A DNA stretch of 64,000 nt from Homoserinimonas aerilata (GTDB lineage Bacteria > Actinomycetota > Actinomycetes > Actinomycetales > Microbacteriaceae), in the NCBI RefSeq assembly GCF_006716125.1, contig NZ_VFOM01000001.1:2076499-2140498 (forward strand), in the 5' to 3' direction. The notes below the pieces were generated by a model. The model worked only from the letters and a program-made list of their open reading frames with translations. It was not told the origin of the DNA and ran no database searches. A program made the position numbers and the translations under genes. The first letter of the stretch is position 1. Each line of letters begins with the position of its first letter. This document shows positions 18,904 through 26,620 of this stretch, piece after piece.

Positions 18904-19992
18904 ATGTCACTCCCCGCTCCGGCCCCCACGCGCCTCGGCGCGACTGATCGCCTGCTGCCGGTGTGGATCCTCGCCGCAATGGCACTCGGCCTGCTCTTGG
19001 CCGTCTTCGTTCCCGCAGTCGGCGAGTTCTTACATGCGTTTACTGTCGGATCCGTCTCAGTGCCGATCGCTGTGGGTCTGTTGGTGATGATGTACCCGGT
19101 GCTGGCAAAGGTCCGGTACTCAGATGCCCGCGCGGTCGCGGGGGACCGCAAGCTTCTGATCTCTTCCCTCGTGATGAATTGGCTCGTGGGTCCCGCGCTC
19201 ATGTTTGCACTCGCATGGTTACTGCTTCCCGATCTTCCGGAGTACCGCACCGGATTGATCATCGTCGGTCTGGCCCGGTGCATCGCGATGGTCCTCATCT
19301 GGAACGACCTCGCCTGTGGCGATCGTGAAGCTGCCGCTTTCCTCGTCGCCGTCAACTCCGTCTTCCAGGTCATCGCTTTCGGCGCTCTCGGCTGGTTCTA
19401 CCTGCAGGTCCTTCCCGGCTGGCTCGGCCTCCCCACCACAAGTGCCGAGTTCTCCATCTGGGCGATTACCCTCAGCGTCTTGGTCTTCCTCGGCATTCCG
19501 CTCCTTGCCGGCTACCTCTCCCGAAGAATCGGCGAGAACACTCGTGGCCGCGAGTGGTATGAGGCAAAGTTCCTGCCGAAGGTGGGACCGTTCGCGCTCT
19601 ACGGGTTGCTCTTCACTATCGTCATGCTCTTCGCCCTCCAGGGCCAGCAGGTCATCGACCGCCCCTGGGACGTCGCCCGGATAGCCCTCCCGCTCCTGGT
19701 CTACTTCGCTGTGACCTTCCTCCTTGGATTCGGGCTCGGAAAGGTGGTCGGCCTCGGATACGAGCGCACAGCAACCCTCGCCTTTACCGCTGCTGGTAAC
19801 AACTTCGAGTTGGCCATTGCCGTCGCCATCGGAACGTTCGGCGCCACCAGCGGGCAAGCTCTCGCTGGGATCGTCGGCCCCCTCATCGAAGTCCCGGTGC
19901 TGGTCGCTCTCGTCTATGTATCCCTGTGGCTTCGACCGCGGCTCTTCCCTCCAGCTATAGCCCCAGTACCTGTCCCTGCTGTCTCGTCATAA
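18904..19992 (+). CDS. acr3: Arsenite efflux permease, ACR3 family
   Basis: 362 residues with about ten membrane helices. The conserved fourth-helix segment GLARCIAMVLIWNDLACGD (about residues 120-138) contains the Cys that is essential in characterised ACR3 proteins, and GNNFELAIAVAIGTFGATSG near 300 matches the second conserved helix. It exports arsenite, and often antimonite, using the proton motive force. The ATG at 18904 follows AAGGAA. First gene of the plus-strand ars operon; arsC begins 20 bp later. Confidence 0.95.
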   Translation: MSLPAPAPTRLGATDRLLPVWILAAMALGLLLAVFVPAVGEFLHAFTVGSVSVPIAVGLLVMMYPVLAKVRYSDARAVAGDRKLLISSLVMNWLVGPALMFALAWLLLPDLPEYRTGLIIVGLARCIAMVLIWNDLACGDREAAAFLVAVNSVFQVIAFGALGWFYLQVLPGWLGLPTTSAEFSIWAITLSVLVFLGIPLLAGYLSRRIGENTRGREWYEAKFLPKVGPFALYGLLFTIVMLFALQGQQVIDRPWDVARIALPLLVYFAVTFLLGFGLGKVVGLGYERTATLAFTAAGNNFELAIAVAIGTFGATSGQALAGIVGPLIEVPVLVALVYVSLWLRPRLFPPAIAPVPVPAVSS

Positions 19993-20012
19993 CCCCAAGA
20001 GAAAGTCACATC

Positions 20013-20423
20013 ATGACCGATAAGCCCACCGTTCTCTTCGTCTGCATCCACAACGCGGGCCGCTCGCAGATGGCAGCCGGCTATATGAAAGCCCTCTCCG
20101 GTGGTGCCGTTGAGGTGCGCTCCGGCGGCTCCGAGCCCGGCAACGAAATCAACCCCATCGCCATCCAGGCAATGGCAGAAGAAGGCATCGACATCTCCCA
20201 GGGTGTTCCGCAGCTGATGACCACCGAACAGGTACGTGACTCCGATGTGGTCATCACCATGGGCTGTGGCGATGTCTGCCCGATCTTCCCCGGCAAGCGC
20301 TACGAGGACTGGGAACTGGTTGACCCGAAGGGTAAGAGCCTCGAAGAAGTTCGCCCGATCCGGGACGATATCAAAGCCCGCATCACTGCCTTGCTCGCTG
20401 AGCTTCTTCCCGCGCAGGCCTAA
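20013..20423 (+). CDS. arsC: Arsenate reductase ArsC (low-molecular-weight phosphatase fold)
   Basis: 136 residues. The P-loop [13 protein letters not shown] (Cys near residue 11) and the later motif MGCGDVCPIFPGKRYEDWEL, with a CxxxC pair around residues 85-89, are the marks of the LMW-PTP-type ArsC. It reduces As(V) to As(III), the substrate of ACR3, and is regenerated by thioredoxin or by mycothiol/mycoredoxin; the adjacent reductase gene favours thioredoxin, which is inference. The ATG at 20013 follows AAGAGAAAG. Two bases separate its stop from the next start at 20426. Confidence 0.93.
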   Translation: MTDKPTVLFVCIHNAGRSQMAAGYMKALSGGAVEVRSGGSEPGNEINPIAIQAMAEEGIDISQGVPQLMTTEQVRDSDVVITMGCGDVCPIFPGKRYEDWELVDPKGKSLEEVRPIRDDIKARITALLAELLPAQA

Positions 20424-20425
20424 TC

Positions 20426-21097
20426 ATGATCAACGTTGCCGGCCGAAAGGCAATGCCGGGGCTGGCCTACCCGGAGGACTACCTCAAGCGTCTTGCCGCC
20501 GAGCTGGCGGAAAAGTATGCCGGAGTTTTCAACCCGGAAACGGTCGAACGGTATGTGCTCGAGTCCTACACCGGACTACTCCGAACCTCTACGGTGAAGA
20601 CCCATCTGGCTACCAATACCGCACGGTTCGCCAGCGACCGCCTCACCGCACTTGCCCAAGCTAAGGGTGCGATCGAGAGCCCGGTCCCCGAGGTGCTGTT
20701 TGTTTGCGAACAGAACGCCGGCAGGTCCCAGATGGCAGCCGTTCTCACCAACGCTCTCTCCGGAGGGGCCGTCCACGTTCGCTCTGCAGGATCCGCACCA
20801 ATCGGAGAGCTGAACCCTGCGGTCATTGCGGTAATTGAAGAGCTGGGTCTCGATATGTCCGAGGCCTTCCCCAAGCCCCTGACGGATGATGTGGTGCAAG
20901 CCGCCGATGTCGTGATCACCATGGGGTGCGGGGACGCCTGTCCCGTCTATCCAGGGACCAGATACCAAGATTGGGAACTGACCGACCCCGCAGGCCTTGA
21001 ACTGGACGAGGTGCGAGCAGTGCGCGACACCATCCGCAGCAACGTGCTCCAACTCCTCCAGGAGCTCGGCGTCACCCCGAAAGATCTCCCCGCATGA
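20426..21097 (+). CDS. Second ArsC-like arsenate reductase with N-terminal helical domain
   Basis: 223 residues. Residues about 10-80 form an all-helical domain ([20 protein letters not shown], then [18 protein letters not shown], then [12 protein letters not shown]). From about 90 the protein is an ArsC domain with P-loop [20 protein letters not shown] and [20 protein letters not shown]. Actinobacterial ars operons often carry such a three-helix-bundle ArsC; the helical part is thought to serve interaction rather than catalysis, but this is not proven. The catalytic residues are all present, so it is probably a second reductase rather than a decoy. Its stop overlaps trxB in an ATGA junction. 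Confidence 0.9.
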   Translation: MINVAGRKAMPGLAYPEDYLKRLAAELAEKYAGVFNPETVERYVLESYTGLLRTSTVKTHLATNTARFASDRLTALAQAKGAIESPVPEVLFVCEQNAGRSQMAAVLTNALSGGAVHVRSAGSAPIGELNPAVIAVIEELGLDMSEAFPKPLTDDVVQAADVVITMGCGDACPVYPGTRYQDWELTDPAGLELDEVRAVRDTIRSNVLQLLQELGVTPKDLPA

Positions 21098-22080
21098 ACG
21101 CGACTGAAAACGTCATCGTTGTCGGCTCAGGCCCTGCCGGCTACACCGCCGCAATCTATCTTGCTCGAGCAGGACTGAACCCGATCGTTCTGACAAGCTC
21201 CGTCGAGGCCGGTGGAGCGCTCGTGAACACCACGGAGGTGGAGAACTTCCCCGGCTTCCCGGACGGCATCATGGGGCCCGACTTGATGGAGAACATGCGC
21301 CTTCAAGCGGAACGATTCGGGGCGCGGATCATCTATGACGACGCCACACAGCTGAACCTCACTGCGTCTCCCAAGACCGTCAAAACCGGCGCCGGGGAAA
21401 CCTACTCCGCGCACTCTGTGGTTCTGGCCATGGGGTCTGCTTACCGCAAACTCGGCGTTCCGGGAGAGGAGAAACTTACCGGCCACGGAGTGTCTTGGTG
21501 CGCTACCTGCGACGGGTTCTTCTTCCGTGGCCAAGACATCGCTGTCGTCGGAGGTGGAGACTCCGCCCTGGAAGAAGCCATGTTCCTCACCCGCTTCGCC
21601 ACCAGCGTCACCCTCATCCACCGGCGCGATTTCCTGCGTGCATCCAAGATCATGCAGGACCGCGCGCTAGCTAACCCCAAGATCACCGTCCGCTGGAACA
21701 GCGAAGTGGTGGAAGCGCTTGGCGAGGACCAGCTCCACACACTTCGCCTCCGCGACACCGTGACCGGAGAAGAGTCACTCCTCCCCGCGACCGGGTTGTT
21801 CATCGCTATTGGCCACGATCCACGCAGCGAGCTTGTCGCCGGTCAAATCGATCGCGACGCCGAGAACTATGTGCGCGTCAGCTCCCCAACTACCGAAACC
21901 AACATCCCCGGGGTCTTCGCTGCCGGAGATCTCGTCGACCACCGCTACCGCCAAGCGATCACCGCAGCCGGCACCGGGTGCGCTGCCGCCCAAGACACCG
22001 AGCATTACCTCACGGCACACGCACTCGCCGCCTATCCCCAGCCCGACGCCTCCATCCTCGAGAACGCCGTATCTGCCTAA
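21094..22080 (+). CDS. trxB: Thioredoxin reductase-like flavoprotein of the ars operon
   Basis: 328 residues. The FAD-binding [17 protein letters not shown] is near residue 12, the redox-active pair is [11 protein letters not shown] near 138, the NADPH fold is [18 protein letters not shown] near 155, and the second FAD motif is [21 protein letters not shown] near 280. It would pass electrons from NADPH to thioredoxin and so to the ArsC proteins. The start overlaps the second arsC by 4 nt. A housekeeping trxB is expected elsewhere in the genome, so this copy appears dedicated to arsenate reduction. Confidence 0.92.
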   Translation: MNATENVIVVGSGPAGYTAAIYLARAGLNPIVLTSSVEAGGALVNTTEVENFPGFPDGIMGPDLMENMRLQAERFGARIIYDDATQLNLTASPKTVKTGAGETYSAHSVVLAMGSAYRKLGVPGEEKLTGHGVSWCATCDGFFFRGQDIAVVGGGDSALEEAMFLTRFATSVTLIHRRDFLRASKIMQDRALANPKITVRWNSEVVEALGEDQLHTLRLRDTVTGEESLLPATGLFIAIGHDPRSELVAGQIDRDAENYVRVSSPTTETNIPGVFAAGDLVDHRYRQAITAAGTGCAAAQDTEHYLTAHALAAYPQPDASILENAVSA

Positions 22081-22099
22081 TCTGAAAGACCACCCCATC

Positions 22100-23518
22100 A
22101 TGACGATGACACTGAACGTCCCCCCACGCACTTCCGATGCTCGCCTCAACGGACTTCCCGTTGCAATCATCGGCGCGGGTCCCGTCGGCCTTGCCGCCGC
22201 AGCCCAGCTTCTCGAGCGAGGCGTCGACGTCATCATTTACGAAGCGGGCGAGACCGCAGGATCCGCGATCACCCAGTGGGGCCACACCCGCCTCTTTTCC
22301 CCGTGGGAATACCTCGTAGACGAAGCAGCAGCCCGCCTCCTGGACACGGCGAACTGGGACGCACCACCGGCCCACAAGCTGCCCTACGGGCGTGACCTCG
22401 TGGAGCAATACCTCGCCCCGCTCGCTGCAACACCCGAACTCGCCCCCCGCATCCGTTATCGCCACCGTGTCACCGATGTCACCCGCCAAGGCATGGACCG
22501 CACCCGCTCGGTCGGCCGCGCCTCCGCCCCCTTCCAGCTGCGAATCGACGGCCCGGACGGAACTGACGAGATGCTTGCCCGGGCGGTCATCGATACCTCC
22601 GGCACCTACGGTTCCTCAAACGCTCTCGGCTCCAACGGTCTCAACCCAACCGGGAGCGAATCAGTTGAGGCGAATCTGAGCCACGCACTCCCCGACGTCC
22701 TGGGTCGAGAGCGTGAACGGTTCGCCGGGAAGCACGTCGTCGTTGTCGGTGCCGGACACTCTGCCGCAAACACCCTATTGAAGCTCGCGACCCTGGCAAA
22801 GGAGGAACCGGACACCACCGTCACCTGGGTCATCCGTCGCGCCCGCCCCACCCGCGTCTACGGCTCCGCGGCCGACGAACTTGAGGCCCGCGGGCAGCTC
22901 GGATCCGCAACACACGAACTCGTCACCTCAGGCGCAGTTACCCTCCTGGATAGCTTCGAGATCGACCGCCTCGCCCCCGCCGACAACGGACGCGTGACCA
23001 TCACCGGCCGACGCCGCGGCGAGCCGACGAAGATCGACGCAGACATCGTTGTGAACGCAACCGGCTTCCGCCCCAACCTCGACATGCTTCGCGAGATCCG
23101 CATCTCGCTGGACGAGGTAGTCGAAGCCCCACGAGCACTTGCGTCACTGATCGACCCGAACGAGCACTCCTGCGGAACGGTGTACCCGCACGGCGTCGCA
23201 GAGCTCGCACACCCTGAACCGAACTTCTTCATCGCCGGAATGAAAAGCTACGGTCGCGCGCCGACATTCCTCCTCCTCACCGGCTACGAGCAGGTGCGCT
23301 CCATCGCAGATGAACTCGCCGGCAACCATGCCGCCGCCCGCATCGTCCAGCTAGTGCTCCCCGAGACAGGTGTGTGCTCCACCGATCTCAACACTGAATC
23401 CAGCAGCTGCTGCACGACAGCCGGTCCAGACAAAGCCGAGGCCAACTGTGCAGCCGACTCGACAGAGCCGGGCGGCGAATCGACGGAGGTCGCAAACACA
23501 GCGGGCTGCTGTGGCTGA
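22100..23518 (+). CDS. arsO: FAD/NAD(P)-binding oxidoreductase, ArsO-like, with cysteine-rich tail
   Basis: 472 residues from the ATG at 22100, 19 bp after trxB; longer in-frame extensions run into trxB and are rejected. The FAD motif GAGPVGLAAAAQLLERGVDV is near residue 27, the NADP motif VVGAGHSAANTLLKLATLAK near 215, and ATGFRPNLDM near 318 is the FMO-like signature. Flavin-dependent monooxygenase-like proteins of this kind recur in ars operons (ArsO), but their reaction is not settled. The last 50 residues contain seven cysteines (VCSTDL, SSSCCTTAG, EANCAADS, AGCCG), suggesting metal(loid) binding. It is the last gene of the operon. Confidence 0.85.
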   Translation: MTMTLNVPPRTSDARLNGLPVAIIGAGPVGLAAAAQLLERGVDVIIYEAGETAGSAITQWGHTRLFSPWEYLVDEAAARLLDTANWDAPPAHKLPYGRDLVEQYLAPLAATPELAPRIRYRHRVTDVTRQGMDRTRSVGRASAPFQLRIDGPDGTDEMLARAVIDTSGTYGSSNALGSNGLNPTGSESVEANLSHALPDVLGRERERFAGKHVVVVGAGHSAANTLLKLATLAKEEPDTTVTWVIRRARPTRVYGSAADELEARGQLGSATHELVTSGAVTLLDSFEIDRLAPADNGRVTITGRRRGEPTKIDADIVVNATGFRPNLDMLREIRISLDEVVEAPRALASLIDPNEHSCGTVYPHGVAELAHPEPNFFIAGMKSYGRAPTFLLLTGYEQVRSIADELAGNHAAARIVQLVLPETGVCSTDLNTESSSCCTTAGPDKAEANCAADSTEPGGESTEVANTAGCCG

Positions 23519-23784
23519 GAAGCGTGTGCTCCGCCGGCGATGAGGTAACAATCAACGCCGTTATTGCCGTGCAACAGCGCGCGGAGGGTGTCGACTACGA
23601 GTGTGCCGAAGGGATCCTTGCGCTCAGCGAGGCATTCAGACGCGAACGCAACGAACTCACGACCACGACGTCACGAAGGCCACGCTCTTCGTGTAAAGCA
23701 AAAAGGGGCTGATTCTGACGCTAAGTCAGAATCAGTCCCTTTCGCTGCCCCCACAATAAACTGAACTCACCGCTTAATAGCGGC
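23519..23784. other. Non-coding right-end region of the mobile element
   Basis: 266 bp between the ArsO-like stop and the right inverted repeat. It contains a strong hairpin (listed separately), and near the end CTGAAC (23761-23766) pairs with GTTCAG (23798-23803) around a small CCGC-TTAATA-GCGG hairpin (23770-23783), so the right terminus is also structured. A 62-codon frame from 23524 has no recognisable product and I do not call it. Confidence 0.55.
23702..23742. terminator. Strong hairpin ending the ars operon
   Basis: The left arm 23702-23719 (AAAGGGGCTGATTCTGAC) pairs with 23725-23742 over 18 bp with one G-T wobble and a 5-nt loop. The arm ends in CCCTTT on the plus strand and is preceded by AAAAA, so it can terminate in both directions and would replace the broken livF/livK terminator. 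Confidence 0.75.
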
Positions 23785-23807
23785 TCCAACTTTCGGGGTT
23801 CAGTTCA
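23785..23807 (-). repeat. Right terminal inverted repeat (IRR)
   Basis: Reads TCCAACTTTCGGGG then TTCAGTTCA, the reverse complement of the left repeat at 21 of 23 positions. It ends in CA, as IS3-family elements do. It lies 5.3 kb from the transposase stop. Confidence 0.88.
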
Positions 23808-23825
23808 ATTCCGCCGGGGCCCTCA
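23808..23825. other. ATT target duplication (right copy) and right arm of the split terminator
   Basis: ATT at 23808-23810 is followed by C and CGCCGGGGCCCTCA (23812-23825), the exact complement of 17049-17062. Joining the flanks gives a 14-bp stem with loop ATTC, so the insertion hit the loop. Confidence 0.85.
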
Positions 23826-23838
23826 TCCGTTGCTGCGA

Positions 23839-25161
23839 CTAGTTGATGCGCTTGTGCAGGTTGTCCTCGCCGTACTGGAAGATACCGATGGTCGCCTCGG
23901 TCGGGTCGCCGTGCTCGTCGAACTTCACTCCGCCGGAGTACCCGTCGTAGTCGACCTGCGCGCCATCCGCGAGGATGGTCGCGGCGCTCTTGAAGTCGGT
24001 CGCCTTCTCACCGTCGCCCGTGCCGCCGGAGACCTGGCGGAGGTACTTGGCGATGTCGGTTCCCTCGACGGAGTTGGCCGCGTAGGCCGCCAGCGCCAGC
24101 AGGATGACCGCGTCGTACGACTCGGCCGCGTAGCTGAAGTCAGACAGCGGTTCTGTGCCACCCAGCACCGGCGACTGGTAAACGTCGCTCAGGCGCTGCT
24201 CGAAGTCGTCCTCCAGCACAGGGCCGGGGGTCGTTCCCTTCGCACCGGTGATGGTTCCCGCGGGCAGGTCGTCGCCGAACTGCTTCAGGTTTCCGTCGAC
24301 CAGGTACACCTTCGACATGTCGAAGCCCGCGTTGGCCAGCTCAGGCGCGATCGTGTAGATCTCGTCGAAGGTGATGAGGGCGATGGCGTCGGGGTCCTCT
24401 GCGACGACGGCCGAGACCTGTGCCGAGAAGTTCGTGTCGCCGGTGTTGAACATCTCCTCGGCTACGACCGTTCCGCCCGCAGCTTCGAAGGTCTCCTTGG
24501 TGACCTTCTGCAGCCCGGTGCCGTATGCGTCGTTGAGCACAATCATGCCCAGCGTGCTGGCGCCGTCGTCGGCGATCAGGTTACCGAGCACCTCGCCCTG
24601 CAGCAGGTCGGAGGGCGCAGTACGCCAGTAGAGGTTGTTGTCATCCCAGCTGGTGAAGTCCGGCGAGGTGTTCGCCGGCGAGAACTGCACGACGCCGGCT
24701 GCCGTGATCTGGTCGATCACGAGCTTCGAGACACCGGATGCCGCGGCACCGATGATCGCCGAGACGTTCTGTCCCAGAAGGTTCGGGACGGTCGTGGCAT
24801 ACGCCTTGTTGTCGGGGTCACCCGAGTCGCCGTAGACGACCTCGACCTGGATCCCGAGGCCTGCCTCGTTGATCTCCTTCGCCGCGAGAGCGACGCCGGC
24901 TTCCTCGGGCGGGCCGAGGAATGCCAGACCACCGGTCTGCGGCAGCAGGGTGCCGATCTTCAGGGTGAGGTCACGCTCGCCCGATGCGATGTCGAGCGCG
25001 TCGGATGCAGACGGGCTCTCGGCTCCATTGCCACCGGTCCCTTCGTCGGTCGATGCGCAGCCACTCAGGATGAGGGCGGAGACGCCGAGGACTGCGAGTC
25101 CCCCGAGTGTCGCCTTGCGAGTCAGTGAGCGGGAGGCTTTGCCTCTAGCGAAAACGCTCAT
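23839..25161 (-). CDS. livK: Branched-chain amino acid ABC transporter substrate-binding lipoprotein (LivK type)
   Basis: 440 residues from the ATG at 25161, which follows AGGAGCAAC. A lipoprotein signal (GGLAVLGVSALILSGCAS) ends at a lipidated Cys near residue 30, so the protein is anchored outside the membrane. A type I periplasmic-binding fold follows (LTLKIGTLLPQTGGLAFLGP, then EAGVALAAKEINEAGLGIQV), ending GIFQYGEDNLHKRIN. It delivers hydrophobic amino acids to the LivHMGF channel encoded convergently at 13088-17027. The two transcription units once shared one terminator and are now separated by the ars element. Confidence 0.92.
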   Translation of the reverse strand: MSVFARGKASRSLTRKATLGGLAVLGVSALILSGCASTDEGTGGNGAESPSASDALDIASGERDLTLKIGTLLPQTGGLAFLGPPEEAGVALAAKEINEAGLGIQVEVVYGDSGDPDNKAYATTVPNLLGQNVSAIIGAAASGVSKLVIDQITAAGVVQFSPANTSPDFTSWDDNNLYWRTAPSDLLQGEVLGNLIADDGASTLGMIVLNDAYGTGLQKVTKETFEAAGGTVVAEEMFNTGDTNFSAQVSAVVAEDPDAIALITFDEIYTIAPELANAGFDMSKVYLVDGNLKQFGDDLPAGTITGAKGTTPGPVLEDDFEQRLSDVYQSPVLGGTEPLSDFSYAAESYDAVILLALAAYAANSVEGTDIAKYLRQVSGGTGDGEKATDFKSAATILADGAQVDYDGYSGGVKFDEHGDPTEATIGIFQYGEDNLHKRIN

Positions 25162-25278
25162 GTTGCTCCTTGTGTTTCGAAACGTGGTTACAGCACACGG
25201 CAGGGTACTGCCGTGCTGCCACGGTATTGCCCCCACGGCTCCCGCACAATACCTGCGTGTTACGGGGCGGTAACATGC

Positions 25279-26529
25279 TCAATCCGCGGTGAGCTGCCCT
25301 GTCCACGCAAATCTGTTGGCCGCGTCGTACGCGTAGACGCCGTAGTGGGCAGATGTGGGGTCTCCCGCTCGGTCGAGCGCGATGGGCCCGGAGACGCCGT
25401 CGTAGTCGATGTCGTCCTGCGTTTTCAGCACGTCGAGGCATTCGCCGAAGCTCATGCACTTGATGCCGTCGCCGCTGACGCCGGGCAGCATGTAGGCGAG
25501 CAGGGGCCCGCCGTCGTCTCCTGCGACGGTGGCGGCGAGCGCCGCCAGGATGGTGGCGTCGTAGGCCTCCGCGGCGTAGCGGGTGTCGTTCGGCGCGGGG
25601 TCCATGGCGGCGAGCCGCGCGGCGAAGGCCTCGTTGGCCTCCGCCCCTTCGAGTACTCCCCTGGCACCCTCGAGCACGCCGCCGGGCAGCGCCTGCGAGT
25701 AGTCAGCGAGCGCACCTCCGGCCAGCCACACTTTCGAGCCGCCGAGGCCGGCATCCGTGAGCGCCGTGATGATGGCCACGTTCTGTTCCATCGCCTCGAA
25801 GCCGGAGGCGAGCAGCACGGCGTCGGGCTTCGCCGCGGCCACAGCGTCGACGACGGCTGCGGCGTCGCCGAGCTGCTCCTGAGCGACGACGGAGCCCTCT
25901 GCGGCGGCGAGCGCGGCCGTGAACGTCTCTGCGACCGCACTGCTGCTGTCGTCTGCGCCGACTATGACCGCGACATCCGTTGCCCCGTCTGCGACGATCG
26001 CGTCGGCGAGCACGCCGCCCATCAGCGCAGCAGACGGTGCCGTGCGCGCGAGCAGCCCCTCGTCGGCCAGGCCCGTGAGAACAGGGGCGGATGCGGCGGG
26101 CGACACGAGCAGCACCTGCGCCTCGATCGCGAGAGGCAGGATGCGCTCGGCCAGAACAGACGACGACGGCCCGATGACCACGTCGACGCCCTTCTCCACG
26201 AGCTGCGCGAAGGACTCCTCCGCCTGCTGGGTTGCCGCCTCACCGGAGTTGCGGTGGAAGACCTCGACCGGCTTGCCCAGCACACCACCCGCCTCATTGA
26301 CCTCGCGGACGGCCAGCTCGACCCCGGCGACCTGCGCGGGCGACAGATAGGCGGCATCGCCGCTCGTGGCGAAGAGGGTGCCGATGCGCAGAACACCGTC
26401 ACCGGATGCCGGTGGCGGGCTCGGCAACGGAGAGCTCGTCGGGAGGACCATCTCCTCGCTCGTACACGAACTCAGGCCGAGGGCGATAACGACCGCAGCC
26501 GCGCAGGCGACCACACGCATCCGTCTCAT
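25279..26529 (-). CDS. Second LivK-like substrate-binding lipoprotein
   Basis: 416 residues. It starts MRRMRVVACAAAVVIALGLS, with the lipobox Cys in LSSCTSEE near residue 22 and a Pro/Ser linker. The type I binding fold (VLRIGTLFATSGDAAYLSPA, then VAGVELAVREVNEAGGVLGK) parallels the neighbour at 23839, suggesting a tandem duplication that has diverged. The ATG at 26529 has AGAGGAG nearby; an ATG three codons later is possible. There is no second permease set nearby, so both lipoproteins probably feed the same channel with different ligands. Residues binding the ligand cannot be read from sequence alone. Confidence 0.85.
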   Translation of the reverse strand: MRRMRVVACAAAVVIALGLSSCTSEEMVLPTSSPLPSPPPASGDGVLRIGTLFATSGDAAYLSPAQVAGVELAVREVNEAGGVLGKPVEVFHRNSGEAATQQAEESFAQLVEKGVDVVIGPSSSVLAERILPLAIEAQVLLVSPAASAPVLTGLADEGLLARTAPSAALMGGVLADAIVADGATDVAVIVGADDSSSAVAETFTAALAAAEGSVVAQEQLGDAAAVVDAVAAAKPDAVLLASGFEAMEQNVAIITALTDAGLGGSKVWLAGGALADYSQALPGGVLEGARGVLEGAEANEAFAARLAAMDPAPNDTRYAAEAYDATILAALAATVAGDDGGPLLAYMLPGVSGDGIKCMSFGECLDVLKTQDDIDYDGVSGPIALDRAGDPTSAHYGVYAYDAANRFAWTGQLTAD

Positions 26530-26620
26530 GTCGCTCCTCTCGCCCTCTCGCCCGGCGAGTGCCGGACCCATGCCGTCGAAACCGACACGACCGCGAACCA
26601 AGAGGAAGACTACCGACGAA

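Larger units (their letters stand above)
17066..23807. mobile_element. IS3-family element carrying an arsenic-resistance operon (transporter-IS-like unit)
   Basis: The unit is 6742 bp. It starts TGAAC... and ends ...GTTCA, with 23-bp terminal repeats differing at 2 positions, and is flanked by ATT direct repeats. Inside are the orfA/orfB transposase (17126-18459), arsR, acr3, arsC, a second arsC, a thioredoxin-reductase-like gene and an ArsO-like flavoprotein gene, then 290 bp of structured DNA up to the right repeat. An IS3 right end should follow orfB within a few dozen bases, but orfB instead overlaps arsR, and the matching right end appears only after the ars operon. The simplest reading is that the whole unit moved together into the livF/livK terminator. 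Loss of a second flanking IS copy is an alternative. Confidence 0.8.

Noticed and set aside
23524..23712. Short plus-strand frame after the ArsO-like gene
   Set aside because: 62 codons, no recognisable family and no clear ribosome binding site; it ends in the terminator hairpin.
17066..23807. Integrative conjugative element or prophage
   Set aside because: No integrase, relaxase, mating or phage genes, and tRNA-Trp is far away with no repeat at the junctions. The DDE transposase and 3-bp duplication fit an IS-type unit.
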